Below, one piece after another: positions 23,216 to 29,827 of a stretch of DNA of 30,095 nucleotides (position 1 is the stretch's first letter; the number at the start of each line of letters is the position of its first letter). The stretch comes from a virus, in IMG/VR virus record IMGVR_UViG_3300037264_002305, positions 1 through 30,095 of that record; one strand, given 5' to 3'. Under the pieces are notes generated by a model that did not search any database, was not told the origin of the DNA, and saw only the letters and a program-made list of their open reading frames with translations. The position numbers and the translations under genes were made by a program.

Positions 23216-23242
23216 GACGAGGGGCTGTAGAATCCCTTCGTC
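23216..23242 (+). other. RNA-like hairpin (9-bp stem)
   Basis: GACGAGGGG pairs with CCCTTCGTC around the 9-nt loop CTGTAGAAT. One position is G-U if the RNA is read from the plus strand and A-C if read from the minus strand, which favours a plus-strand transcript. A 5-bp hairpin with a 7-nt loop (GCGTG TTCATGC CACGC) follows at 23251-23267. Confidence 0.4.
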
Positions 23243-23277
23243 GGGGCGCTGCGTGTTCATGCCACGCTTCGCTTCTT

Positions 23278-23309
23278 GGGGTCGGGAGGTCTCACGGCTT
23301 CCCGGCCCC
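23278..23309 (+). terminator. Terminator-like hairpin (plus orientation)
   Basis: GGGGTCGGGA pairs with TCCCGGCCCC (10 bp, one U-G pair in plus RNA, a C-A mismatch in minus RNA) around a 12-nt loop, followed by TTCTTA on the plus strand. It could end a small plus-strand RNA, or serve as a bidirectional barrier after the 59-aa gene. Confidence 0.45.
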
Positions 23310-23332
23310 TTCTTACAGGGCGGACTTTACGC

Positions 23333-23512
23333 CTACCCCTTCGTGCCTGTCAAGGCCTTCTCCCGGGTGACGTCAATCTGCACCGGGTTCGAGCTGGGAA
23401 ACTCAGCCCGGAGCACCTTGCCGTCCCGAAAGTGCAGGATGACCCCGCCCGTGAACCGCTGTTGCTCGAAGCGGTCCAACAGCATGTTGAGTTCGACCGT
23501 CACCGGCGCCAC
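23333..23512 (-). CDS. Small hypothetical protein coupled to portal (59 aa)
   Basis: A GTG at 23512 shares its first base with the portal stop (TAGTG). The 59-aa product is compact, with strands such as TGGVILHFRDGKVLRAEF and PVQIDVTREKALTG, ending shortly before the structured non-coding region. No family is assigned; the tight coupling suggests a portal-associated or head-assembly role. Longer readings of this frame lie inside the portal gene and are shadows. Confidence 0.72.
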   Translation of the reverse strand: MAPVTVELNMLLDRFEQQRFTGGVILHFRDGKVLRAEFPSSNPVQIDVTREKALTGTKG

Positions 23513-25779
23513 TATTCGGCCGACTCCGCCTCGGCCGCGCGCTCGTCTTCGATCTCCGTCTTCCGGTCGATCTCCGCCTTCCGCAAATCGATCATCGCCT
23601 GCACATGCGTATGCTCGCGCTCGATCGCCGCCAACGCCATCGTCGTCTTCGCCTGCGCGTTTGCGATCGCCAACTGCGTCTTCGCGTTCAGCCCCGCGAT
23701 GAACTCCTTCGACTCGGACTTCACCTGCTCCGTCTGGATGATCTCCTGCGCCTGCGCCAACTCCTGCTGGCACTGCTCGAGCGCCGCGGCGATCTGCTGC
23801 ACCTGCTGCATGACCTCCTGCGGGATGCCGGACTGCTCGGCCGCGCGAATCTCCGGCGGCACGAGGAGACTCAGCCGCTTGATGAACTTCGACTTCAGCG
23901 GCTCCGGCAGATCGATCGCGTCGGCCAGCAAGTCCCCGATCGCCGCGAAGATCTGCGGCTGGCCACCCACCAACTCCGTCATGTGCATCAGCGCATCGTC
24001 GCGCCGCGTCTCTCGCGTCGGACCCATGCTCGCGATGACCCGGTAGCGACCCTTCTTCAGATCGCACACGGCCTTGATGCCCTCGAAGCGCTTCGCCAAA
24101 GCCTCGGCATCCGCCGAGTTCCCCGCGTGCACCACCGCCAGGTATTCCTGATCGTCCAGGCCCAGCAACCGCTTCACGCTGGCGACGTCGTGAATCTCCG
24201 GAATCCACTCGACCAGAATCTGCCCGATGGCCTTCAGCGCCCAGCCGAAGTGCCGGCCGAAGTGGCTCGTGCTGATGTCGCCCTGCATCTTCCGCGCGTT
24301 GATGGCTTTGCCGGATTGCTCCGGCCCCCGCCGACCGAGCGACGCGTCGTGAATCCCCAGCACGTTCTTCACGTCGCTGCCGTGCTGCGCGACTGACATC
24401 GAAATCGCTTGAATCGCCGGCTCCGCCGTCTCGCGCCGAGGCGAACCCACCAAGTGCCCCTCGAACGTCGTCGGCTTGTAGATCAGGGCGCCGCGTGGCC
24501 GCTTGTGCGCCGTCCGCCACATCGCCTCACGCCCTTCGTCTTGGCCCTCGGCGATCACGTACGGATTGATCGGGGCGAGCGCCACGGTCTGGGCTTCCTT
24601 CGAGACCATGAAGTCGTACATCCGCATCGGGTCTTTCGCGTCCCGCGTCATGCCGCGCAGGTCGACGTCGCCGTCCCGATCGAGTTCTTCGCCGATGACC
24701 GGCACGATCGGAATGCGCGTGCCAGGGATCCGGCGTCCCGCCGTCCGGTCGTCGTTGCCGTCGAGGATGTGCACACCGTCGATCAAGGCCCAGCGGATCT
24801 CGCGGTGCGTGACCGTCCGCTTCTTGACGAGTTCGACCTGTTTCTTCGTGACGGCGGTCTTGTACCGCTGCGTGTAGGGCACGAGGAGCGTCTGCGCGGG
24901 CTCGTCACCGCGCGCGGGGATCCGAATGTGCGCCAACTCTAACTCGGTGTCGTGCACGTAGTAGGCCTGCGCGAGCGTCACGTCGCCGTCTGGCATCCAG
25001 TGCCCACGGCGCGCGTCGGCGTGGAGCCGCATCTCGAGCTCGCGATAGGCGCGCGCCCCGTACTTCCGCAGGTACTCGGCCTTGCCGATCCGGGCCAACA
25101 CGAAGCAGAACTTCATGTCCTTCCCGTCGATCTCCTGGTAGTCCGGATCCGGCAGCACGTTGAAGATGTTCCGGACGCCCGTGATCCGAATGACCTGGTC
25201 GAACGTGTCGTTCGATTCGTACTGCGACACCACCATCAGGTACTGCAACCCCGGTCCGGTCTGGCCGTTCATCGCCCGCTCGTACCAGACCTCGGCGTCG
25301 CTCTCGTACTCGATGTCGCGAATCAGATCTCGGAAGACGTCGGCCGTCTGCTCGTCCGCCAGCCAGTCCTTCGGCTTGACCAGGATGGACGGACGCGAGT
25401 CCGCGAGCTGGTTGACCACTAGCCGCTTGAACGCCGGCAGCCAGTTGATGACGAGACACGGCAGGCCATCCTGTTCGCGTTCGGCTTTGACCCGCGCGTC
25501 CCAATGGTCGCCGGCCTCGAAGTTCTGGTCGTCGCGCTGATCGACCGCGCGCTTCGCGGCACCCTCTTCCGCGGCATTCCGCCACGCGCGGAGGTTCTCG
25601 AGGAAGTCGTCTTGCTTGGTGATGAGGTCGGTGTTGACGCGGCGCCGGCCCGGGCGACCGGGCTCGCCGACCAGTTCCATCTCGGCCATCTCGGCGTCGA
25701 CCGACGTGCCGCTAATTGGCGACGTGTTCTTCTTCGAGGTGCGTTGAAACTTGGCGCGCGTTCTAGTGGCGGGTGACAC
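23512..25779 (-). CDS. Portal protein, P22 gp1-like
   Basis: This 755-aa protein (P22 gp1 is 725 aa) has a basic N-terminal tail, then the family hallmarks: FEAGDHWDARVKAEREQ, LPCLVINWLPAFKRLVVNQL, then RPSILVKP near residues 90-135. Further on come NVLPDPDYQEIDGKDMKFCF and a long wing with RYRVIASMGPTRETRRDDAL. The C-terminal 150 residues are Gln/Glu-rich and helical, like the P22 barrel. Twelve copies form the DNA channel at the capsid vertex and bind terminase and gp4. Overlaps the preceding gene by 17 nt. Confidence 0.93.
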   Translation of the reverse strand: MSPATRTRAKFQRTSKKNTSPISGTSVDAEMAEMELVGEPGRPGRRRVNTDLITKQDDFLENLRAWRNAAEEGAAKRAVDQRDDQNFEAGDHWDARVKAEREQDGLPCLVINWLPAFKRLVVNQLADSRPSILVKPKDWLADEQTADVFRDLIRDIEYESDAEVWYERAMNGQTGPGLQYLMVVSQYESNDTFDQVIRITGVRNIFNVLPDPDYQEIDGKDMKFCFVLARIGKAEYLRKYGARAYRELEMRLHADARRGHWMPDGDVTLAQAYYVHDTELELAHIRIPARGDEPAQTLLVPYTQRYKTAVTKKQVELVKKRTVTHREIRWALIDGVHILDGNDDRTAGRRIPGTRIPIVPVIGEELDRDGDVDLRGMTRDAKDPMRMYDFMVSKEAQTVALAPINPYVIAEGQDEGREAMWRTAHKRPRGALIYKPTTFEGHLVGSPRRETAEPAIQAISMSVAQHGSDVKNVLGIHDASLGRRGPEQSGKAINARKMQGDISTSHFGRHFGWALKAIGQILVEWIPEIHDVASVKRLLGLDDQEYLAVVHAGNSADAEALAKRFEGIKAVCDLKKGRYRVIASMGPTRETRRDDALMHMTELVGGQPQIFAAIGDLLADAIDLPEPLKSKFIKRLSLLVPPEIRAAEQSGIPQEVMQQVQQIAAALEQCQQELAQAQEIIQTEQVKSESKEFIAGLNAKTQLAIANAQAKTTMALAAIEREHTHVQAMIDLRKAEIDRKTEIEDERAAEAESAE

Positions 25780-26098
25780 GGGCTCGCTGCCTCACTTCCT
25801 GACGCGATCGATCGAAGTCCGCTTTCGCATCTTCGTAGAACTCGTTCAGGTAGATCCAGACGCGCTTCACGTCGTCGTCGGTTTTGAGACCGTGCGCCTT
25901 CAGGATGTTCGCGTGCCGCGCGACGAACACGCCCTCGCCCAGCGCCAACACCTTCGTGATGCCGCCCAGGCCGCTCTGCCAGTTGTGCCCGTCGATGAGC
26001 GCGCGGAACAGGAGGACGGCTGCCGACCGCACAAGCCGGCGGTGGGTCAATGGACCCTTGGGAAGATGCTCGCCTCGAAAGGTCAGCGTCTTCGCCAT
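25763..26098 (-). CDS. Hypothetical protein between terminase and portal (111 aa)
   Basis: The ATG shares a base with the upstream stop (TGATG, 26100-26096) and the end overlaps the portal start. The protein is basic, with a helix ending in ALIDGHNWQSGLGG and a charged C-terminal helix (YLNEFYEDAKADFDRSRQE). No motif is recognised. Small genes in this place are common in podoviruses and mostly uncharacterised. Confidence 0.75.
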   Translation of the reverse strand: MAKTLTFRGEHLPKGPLTHRRLVRSAAVLLFRALIDGHNWQSGLGGITKVLALGEGVFVARHANILKAHGLKTDDDVKRVWIYLNEFYEDAKADFDRSRQEVRQRARVTRH

Positions 26099-26352
26099 CA
26101 GTGGGCCTTGGGTTCGGCCGGCAGTTTGAAGGGCAGCAGCGGGATCAAGAGGCGCCGGATCGCGTCTCTCGAGATCGGCCGGGTGTCCGCCAGAATCGCC
26201 TCGAATTGCTGCGGGGTGCGAATCGTGCGCGCGAGTTGCCGGATCCGCAGCATCTTGATTTTCTGGATCGCGGCTCGCTTGGCCTTGGCGCGGTCGAGCT
26301 CCGATCGCGCCTTCGCGCGTTGGACCTGCCGTGACTCCTGCGTAGCACTCAC
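26098..26352 (-). CDS. Small basic helical protein (84 aa)
   Basis: Only the part after the terminase stop (26373) is credible. A GTG at 26352 is chosen; a GTG at 26370 would add six residues, and neither has a good ribosome site. The product is rich in Arg/Lys/Ala/Gln (RAKARSELDRAKAKRAAIQK), predicted as one long helix then a compact end (RDAIRRLLIPLLPFKLP). It may bind DNA or another head component. Confidence 0.65.
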   Translation of the reverse strand: MSATQESRQVQRAKARSELDRAKAKRAAIQKIKMLRIRQLARTIRTPQQFEAILADTRPISRDAIRRLLIPLLPFKLPAEPKAH

Positions 26353-26372
26353 GGAGGCAGAGTGTAGCACTG

Positions 26373-27104
26373 TCAGGACATCCAGCCCAAGCGCCCGCCC
26401 ACGGATTCCTCGCTGTACTTCTCGGTCTTCACCGGCGGCGTCTTCATCCAGCCCAGCGGTTTCAGGCACAGGTACCGGCAGCAATCCATTAAATGGTCGT
26501 GCGCCTTGACGATCTTTTCCTTGTCGTTGCGCCGGTACATCCGCATCTCGGCAAAGAAATTCTGGAGCGACGCCATCACCTTCAGCCGGCCGCTCACCAT
26601 GCGGACCCAGACTTCGGTCAACCCGGCATCGACCTCGTTGTCGGCGAGCTGGAGATTCAACCCGAGTTTCTGGTAGGTGGTCATCAGGCGCTTGCCGTCC
26701 GCTTGGCTGCGTCCGCGCGCCGCCGGGTCGATCAACCCCGGCATCCACGAGCCGCGCGCCTTGACGGCCTGCGCGTGGACCTGGGGCGGCTGCTCAGCGC
26801 CGTAGTGCTCGCTGTAGAGGTAGAGAATGTCGCTCTCGCGATCGTGGGCCGCAAAGAGCGCCGCCGTCCGGTTCCACCCGACGTCCAGCGCGTAGCCGCG
26901 AGGCCAGAACTCCGGGATCTCGAAGTCTTTGACCGTCAGTTCTTCTTCGGCAATCTTGAAGACGCGGCCTTTGCCGAGGTACGGCAAGCCCTTCGTGCGC
27001 GCGTCCCGCTGCCACGGCGGGATGCTCTTGATGAGGTCGGCTTTGTCCTCTTCGCTCAGGTGAACGGCGTCGTTCCACCCGACTTGAACGTAGTATTTGC
27101 TCAC
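26373..27104 (-). CDS. terL: Large terminase, nuclease domain (separate gene)
   Basis: This 243-aa ORF begins at a GTG that overlaps the ATPase ORF stop (GTGA, 27104-27101). It opens with the conserved terminase segment VQVGWNDAVHLSEEDKADLI and RDARTKGLPYLG. It then carries the RNase H-like nuclease with candidate metal ligands Asp74 (YALDVGW), Asp126 (GLIDPAA) and Asp203/Asp207 (DHLMDCC). It cuts concatemeric DNA during headful packaging. ATPase plus nuclease total 481 aa, close to P22 gp2 (499 aa), so no domain is missing. A sequencing indel or recoding at the junction cannot be excluded. Confidence 0.9.
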   Translation of the reverse strand: MSKYYVQVGWNDAVHLSEEDKADLIKSIPPWQRDARTKGLPYLGKGRVFKIAEEELTVKDFEIPEFWPRGYALDVGWNRTAALFAAHDRESDILYLYSEHYGAEQPPQVHAQAVKARGSWMPGLIDPAARGRSQADGKRLMTTYQKLGLNLQLADNEVDAGLTEVWVRMVSGRLKVMASLQNFFAEMRMYRRNDKEKIVKAHDHLMDCCRYLCLKPLGWMKTPPVKTEKYSEESVGGRLGWMS

Positions 27105-27817
27105 TCGAGCCCCAGATCGTATTCGTTCGATTCTTCCTGCACGGCGTCCGGATTCATGTAGCTCGCCACAAGATCCGTCATGCCCTTCACCGGGATGAAC
27201 GTCAGGAGCATCAGCCCCTGCGTCGTCAGCAGGCGCATGAGCTGCTCGGTGTAGATCTCGAGCGGCGGTTCTTCGTCGTCCGAGATCAAGTCTTTCGACT
27301 CGCCCTCGAACGCCTCGCGTCCCTGCTCGTAGGCCATGAAGCTCAGCCAGGACCGTCCGCCCGACTTGTGCTTCACCCAGATGCTTTCGACGGCGTCGGC
27401 CGTCCCGACCTTGTTTGTCGTGTATTCGATCAGGTGACGCGGAATCAGCCCGCCGACGTCCGACCGCGGCGGACCGAGCAGCGTGTACTGGAGAATGTCG
27501 CGGACCTTTTTGCTGGTCGTCCCGCAGGCCCACGCGTTGATCGGCTTCGTGAAGCGCCGGCCAGGCCACCAGTCCGGATACAACCCCGTCAGGTGCAGCG
27601 CCTGCGAGAAGCACGTACAGACGGTCTTCCCGCAGCGGTTGGCGCCGAACATCGCCACCTCGCGGTGGTGCGCCTGCGCCGCGAACCATTCCATGTGCTT
27701 CGGGTAGCGGTCGCGCGCATTCGGTCCGGAGTCCGTGTAGTAGAGGTTCAGCGCGTTGGCTTGGATCGCCCGCGCGGCCCGGACGAGCTCGACGGACAGC
27801 ATCGCGACGTCGGTCAT
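27101..27817 (-). CDS. terL: Large terminase, ATPase domain (separate gene)
   Basis: This 238-aa ORF starts at an ATG overlapping the upstream stop (ATGA). The Walker A motif is GANRCGKT (58-65), Walker B is LISDDEEPP (about 177-185), and the coupling motif lies in LTFIPVKGM (205-213). This is the packaging motor that translocates DNA through the portal. It ends in ...EYDLGLE at 27101, just before the block that normally continues into the nuclease domain; that block is encoded by the next ORF in the -1 frame. Confidence 0.92.
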   Translation of the reverse strand: MTDVAMLSVELVRAARAIQANALNLYYTDSGPNARDRYPKHMEWFAAQAHHREVAMFGANRCGKTVCTCFSQALHLTGLYPDWWPGRRFTKPINAWACGTTSKKVRDILQYTLLGPPRSDVGGLIPRHLIEYTTNKVGTADAVESIWVKHKSGGRSWLSFMAYEQGREAFEGESKDLISDDEEPPLEIYTEQLMRLLTTQGLMLLTFIPVKGMTDLVASYMNPDAVQEESNEYDLGLE

Positions 27818-28125
27818 GCGGAGGCCAGCGCCTGCAGGGTCCGCTGGGGCCACTTCAGCCGCGGCTTGGGCGCCACCGGCGTCGCGTCCCAGATCGCCAT
27901 GATCTCCAGCACCCCGTTGCAGGTCAGCGACGAGGTCCGCAACCCGTACCGCTTCGCCACGTTGACGATCGCCACCTTGAAATCCCGCAGCGTCCGGTAG
28001 CGACGCGGCTGGTCGTCCTCCGTCAGCGTCCACACCTGGCCGTCCAGATACATCCCGTGCCGCGCCTTCGCGACCAACGCGCGCCGGCGATCGAGCGTCA
28101 TCTGGCGCAGTTCGATCGGGTTCAT
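27814..28125 (-). CDS. Hypothetical protein upstream of terminase (103 aa)
   Basis: It begins at an ATG overlapping the 26-aa ORF stop (ATGA, 28125-28122) and ends in an ATGA overlap with the terminase ATPase gene. A basic N-terminus (LRQMTLDRRRALVAKARHG) precedes a small beta segment (DGQVWTLTEDDQPRRYRTLR) and a helix (DFKVAIVNVAKRYG). It could be a small-terminase or accessory packaging subunit by position; no helix-turn-helix is certain. Confidence 0.72.
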   Translation of the reverse strand: MNPIELRQMTLDRRRALVAKARHGMYLDGQVWTLTEDDQPRRYRTLRDFKVAIVNVAKRYGLRTSSLTCNGVLEIMAIWDATPVAPKPRLKWPQRTLQALASA

Positions 28126-28202
28126 CGACGGACTCGCCACGTCCAGCGCGCCCCCCGCGCGCCGCCGCCGGCTTCTCCAAACCACTTCCCCGTGTTCGCC
28201 AT
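28122..28202 (-). CDS. Very small coupled ORF (26 aa)
   Basis: A strong GGAGGGAG lies 6 nt upstream of the ATG at 28202, and the stop overlaps the next start (ATGA). The product begins MANTGKWFGEAGGGARGARW. The frame is also open upstream to an ATG at 28247. A G6 run in the middle makes an indel that would fuse this leader to the 103-aa protein possible. Either a tiny leader gene that couples translation, or the displaced N-terminus of the next protein. Confidence 0.5.
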   Translation of the reverse strand: MANTGKWFGEAGGGARGARWTWRVRR

Positions 28203-28303
28203 CGTCCGCTCCCTCCGCGCCTCAACCTCTTCCTGAATGCCACCCATGATCACCGCGAATTCTACGCCCGTTCCACCGGAACCCGCTTTCTAAAAAACGA
28301 CCG

Positions 28304-28329
28304 CCCCTCCCCCACACTACCCCCCGCCC
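28304..28329 (-). other. G-quadruplex motif, minus strand
   Basis: The minus strand reads GGG-C-GGGGGG-(6 nt)-GGGGG-A-GGGG, a canonical four-tract quadruplex motif with short loops. On the minus strand a T6 run follows closely downstream. It lies in the 247-bp spacer between the 229-aa gene and the terminase-linked ORFs. Confidence 0.5.
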
Positions 28330-28379
28330 GAGAAATGACCCTCTGAGCAGCGAGGCGGGGGCGCTCGCGGTCCTGGTAA

Positions 28380-28425
28380 GGGGCGGCGGGGGGTCGGGGC
28401 CGGGGGGTCGAGAGGCGGCGGGGGG
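28380..28425 (+). other. G-quadruplex motif, plus strand
   Basis: Five runs of at least four G occur in 46 nt on the plus strand (28380-28383, 28388-28393, 28396-28399, 28402-28407, 28420-28425). Together with the motif at 28304-28329 this places G-rich tracts on opposite strands around a 50-bp core. Possible roles are a packaging or replication signal or a transcription pause; no direct evidence. Confidence 0.5.
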
Positions 28426-28449
28426 ATCGACTCGAACGTACGACGAAGG

Positions 28450-29139
28450 CTAGAACTCGTCTGGGTCCGAGGCCGAGGCAGGCGACGGTACGACAGAGGC
28501 CGAGGGCGGTACGTCGATCACCTTGGTTGAATCGGTTGACGCCATGCGCAGGGCCATCGCTTCCATGAGCGCCAGTTCGTCGGGTGTCGCTGATGCGGCC
28601 AGACGTTCAGCCGACGCCAGCAAGTGCAGGTGTCGGTGCTCGTGCCGGGTCGGGTCGCCACGCTTCGCCACCTCGACCGCCAGCTTGAGATACCCGAGCG
28701 AGTACGGCGCAGCCGACGACAGCCCGGCGATGAGTGCGTCGTACACCAGCTCAGGATCCTCGTTCGCCAGCCGCGCCAACGCATCGGCCACCACATCCGC
28801 CGACGCAGCCGCACGACCGCCAACGCCAGCCCGCTCCAACGCTCGACCAATCCGAGACGCACGAACCATCTCAGCCGACACGCGACCAGCTCTCCACGGC
28901 GGCCGAGTCTTCGACCTCGACGCCAGCGCACTCGCCCCAAACGGCACCGCTGCACCCATGCCGACCATCATACGCCCCGCACCCTCGATCCTGGCCGACG
29001 ACCCGCGAACGACGAACACGACGCCAATTCCTTCTGCCTTGTTGCTGGTCGGTTCTGCTTGCCGTGGGGTCGCTGGGGAGGCGATGTCTGGTGCTGTGGA
29101 TGTTGAGGTCGTGTCGCGCTGGGACAGCCCCAGAGCCAT
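28450..29139 (-). CDS. Hypothetical protein at the small-terminase position (229 aa)
   Basis: This is the first gene of the minus-strand series. The first 56 residues are Ser/Thr/Pro-rich and may not be translated; ATGs at 28971 and 28959 are alternative starts. The central part is helical with RASRIGRALERAGVGG, DVVADALARLANEDPEL and LGYLKLAVEVAKRGDPTRHE, which could form a helix-turn-helix or oligomerisation domain. The C-terminal 25 residues are Ser/Pro/Asp-rich. Position upstream of terL suggests the DNA-recognition small terminase, but no family motif is certain. Confidence 0.6.
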   Translation of the reverse strand: MALGLSQRDTTSTSTAPDIASPATPRQAEPTSNKAEGIGVVFVVRGSSARIEGAGRMMVGMGAAVPFGASALASRSKTRPPWRAGRVSAEMVRASRIGRALERAGVGGRAAASADVVADALARLANEDPELVYDALIAGLSSAAPYSLGYLKLAVEVAKRGDPTRHEHRHLHLLASAERLAASATPDELALMEAMALRMASTDSTKVIDVPPSASVVPSPASASDPDEF

Positions 29140-29265
29140 CCTGACGCCATCCTGGACGCCTTCCCGAACGGCTCCGGAGTGTTGGCGAACAGCCCCGAGG
29201 CGCGAGGGCTATCGGACGCCGGCGACCGGCCGAGAAAGAATTGTGACGATGCTTGCCGATTCTGC

Positions 29266-29295
29266 TTGCATGTTGCACATCGGCGGTGCTAGATT
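29266..29295 (+). promoter_or_regulatory. Divergent sigma70-like promoter with operator-like palindrome
   Basis: A -35-like TTGCAT at 29266 and a -10-like TAGATT at 29290 are separated by 18 bp, with an extended -10 TG in front (TGCTAGATT). The spacer contains ATGTTGCACAT (29270-29280), a palindrome with 4-bp arms, and TGCTTGC occurs twice just upstream. It lies about 45 bp before the first plus-strand gene, in the divergent intergenic region. Confidence 0.5.
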
Positions 29296-29337
29296 GATTT
29301 CCGTCGCTGATTTCTGGGGCTTGGAGGCCTTGAAACC

Positions 29338-29532
29338 ATGACCGAACACCCGCGCCCGTACCTCATCGACGCAGCCAAACAGCTTGAGCAAGCTGCACGG
29401 CGACTCCGCTGCATCGGGCAAGGCGGCGAGTACCGCCAAGTCGCGCTGTCGAAGATGCGCGAAGCCTTCACGCTCCTTGATGCCGCAGCGGCCCGCATGA
29501 AGAATGCCGGGTCCGACCTGTCTGGGGATTGA
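29338..29532 (+). CDS. Small plus-strand protein (64 aa)
   Basis: First gene of the divergent operon, with GGAGG 11 nt before the ATG. The product is helical and Ala/Leu/Arg-rich (LIDAAKQLEQAARRLRCIG, then MREAFTLLDAAAARMKNAG), likely a small helical bundle or coiled coil. No family is recognised. Such short genes at the start of an early region are often regulators or host-takeover factors, which is inference. Confidence 0.65.
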   Translation: MTEHPRPYLIDAAKQLEQAARRLRCIGQGGEYRQVALSKMREAFTLLDAAAARMKNAGSDLSGD

Positions 29533-29536
29533 GCCG

Positions 29537-29800
29537 ATGACGCCCGACCGCGATCCGCTCTACCTCAGAGGCCGACAGTTCAGCCCGCGACGACCGCTCA
29601 CGGTTGTCGAACGGCTGGCCGTCGTCGCCATCCTCCTGATCATCCTCTCTGTCTTCGTCGGGTTCTTCACCGCGCCGACAACGCCGGAACTCTGGCCGTG
29701 CGGCGGCGATCTCGACTGCCACATCAAGAACCCGCACATCACCGAGGGGCCGTACGTCCCACGGTGCGCCGACCTTCCGCCTCACGTTCACGCTCGATAA
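29537..29800 (+). CDS. Small single-pass membrane protein (87 aa)
   Basis: The start ATG lies 4 nt after the previous stop; a longer in-frame reading overlaps that gene. A basic cytoplasmic start (RGRQFSPRRPLTVVERL) precedes one membrane helix at about 25-45 (AVVAILLIILSVFVGFF). A short external part has three cysteines (WPCGGDLDCHIK and PRCADLPP). Function unknown; possibly an early superinfection-exclusion or envelope protein. Confidence 0.68.
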   Translation: MTPDRDPLYLRGRQFSPRRPLTVVERLAVVAILLIILSVFVGFFTAPTTPELWPCGGDLDCHIKNPHITEGPYVPRCADLPPHVHAR

Positions 29801-29827
29801 CCCACGACAACCAAAGGAGACACGACC

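Larger units (their letters stand above)
22980..23332. other. Structured 353-bp non-coding region
   Basis: No convincing coding frame on either strand. The right part contains successive inverted repeats (listed separately). The left part has six GATC sites within 105 bp and a C-rich stretch at about 23049-23064. A promoter for the zinc-ribbon/methyltransferase/HNH genes probably lies here, but I see no clear consensus. It is the largest gene-free stretch in the window. Confidence 0.6.

Noticed and set aside
23189-23272. Possible tRNA or tRNA-like cloverleaf on the plus strand
   Set aside because: A GCGAA/TTCGC closing stem, a 9-bp central arm and a 5-bp arm with TTCATGC loop mimic a cloverleaf. 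But the acceptor stem is only 5 bp, the anticodon-like loop has 9 nt, the D arm is not supported, and T-loop position 58 is not A.
28203-28303. Intrinsic terminator at the T6 run near 28290
   Set aside because: A T6 run follows the G-rich tract on the minus strand, but the only strong stem (CCCCCCGCC with GGCGGGGGG) ends about 20 nt earlier, so it is not a standard terminator.
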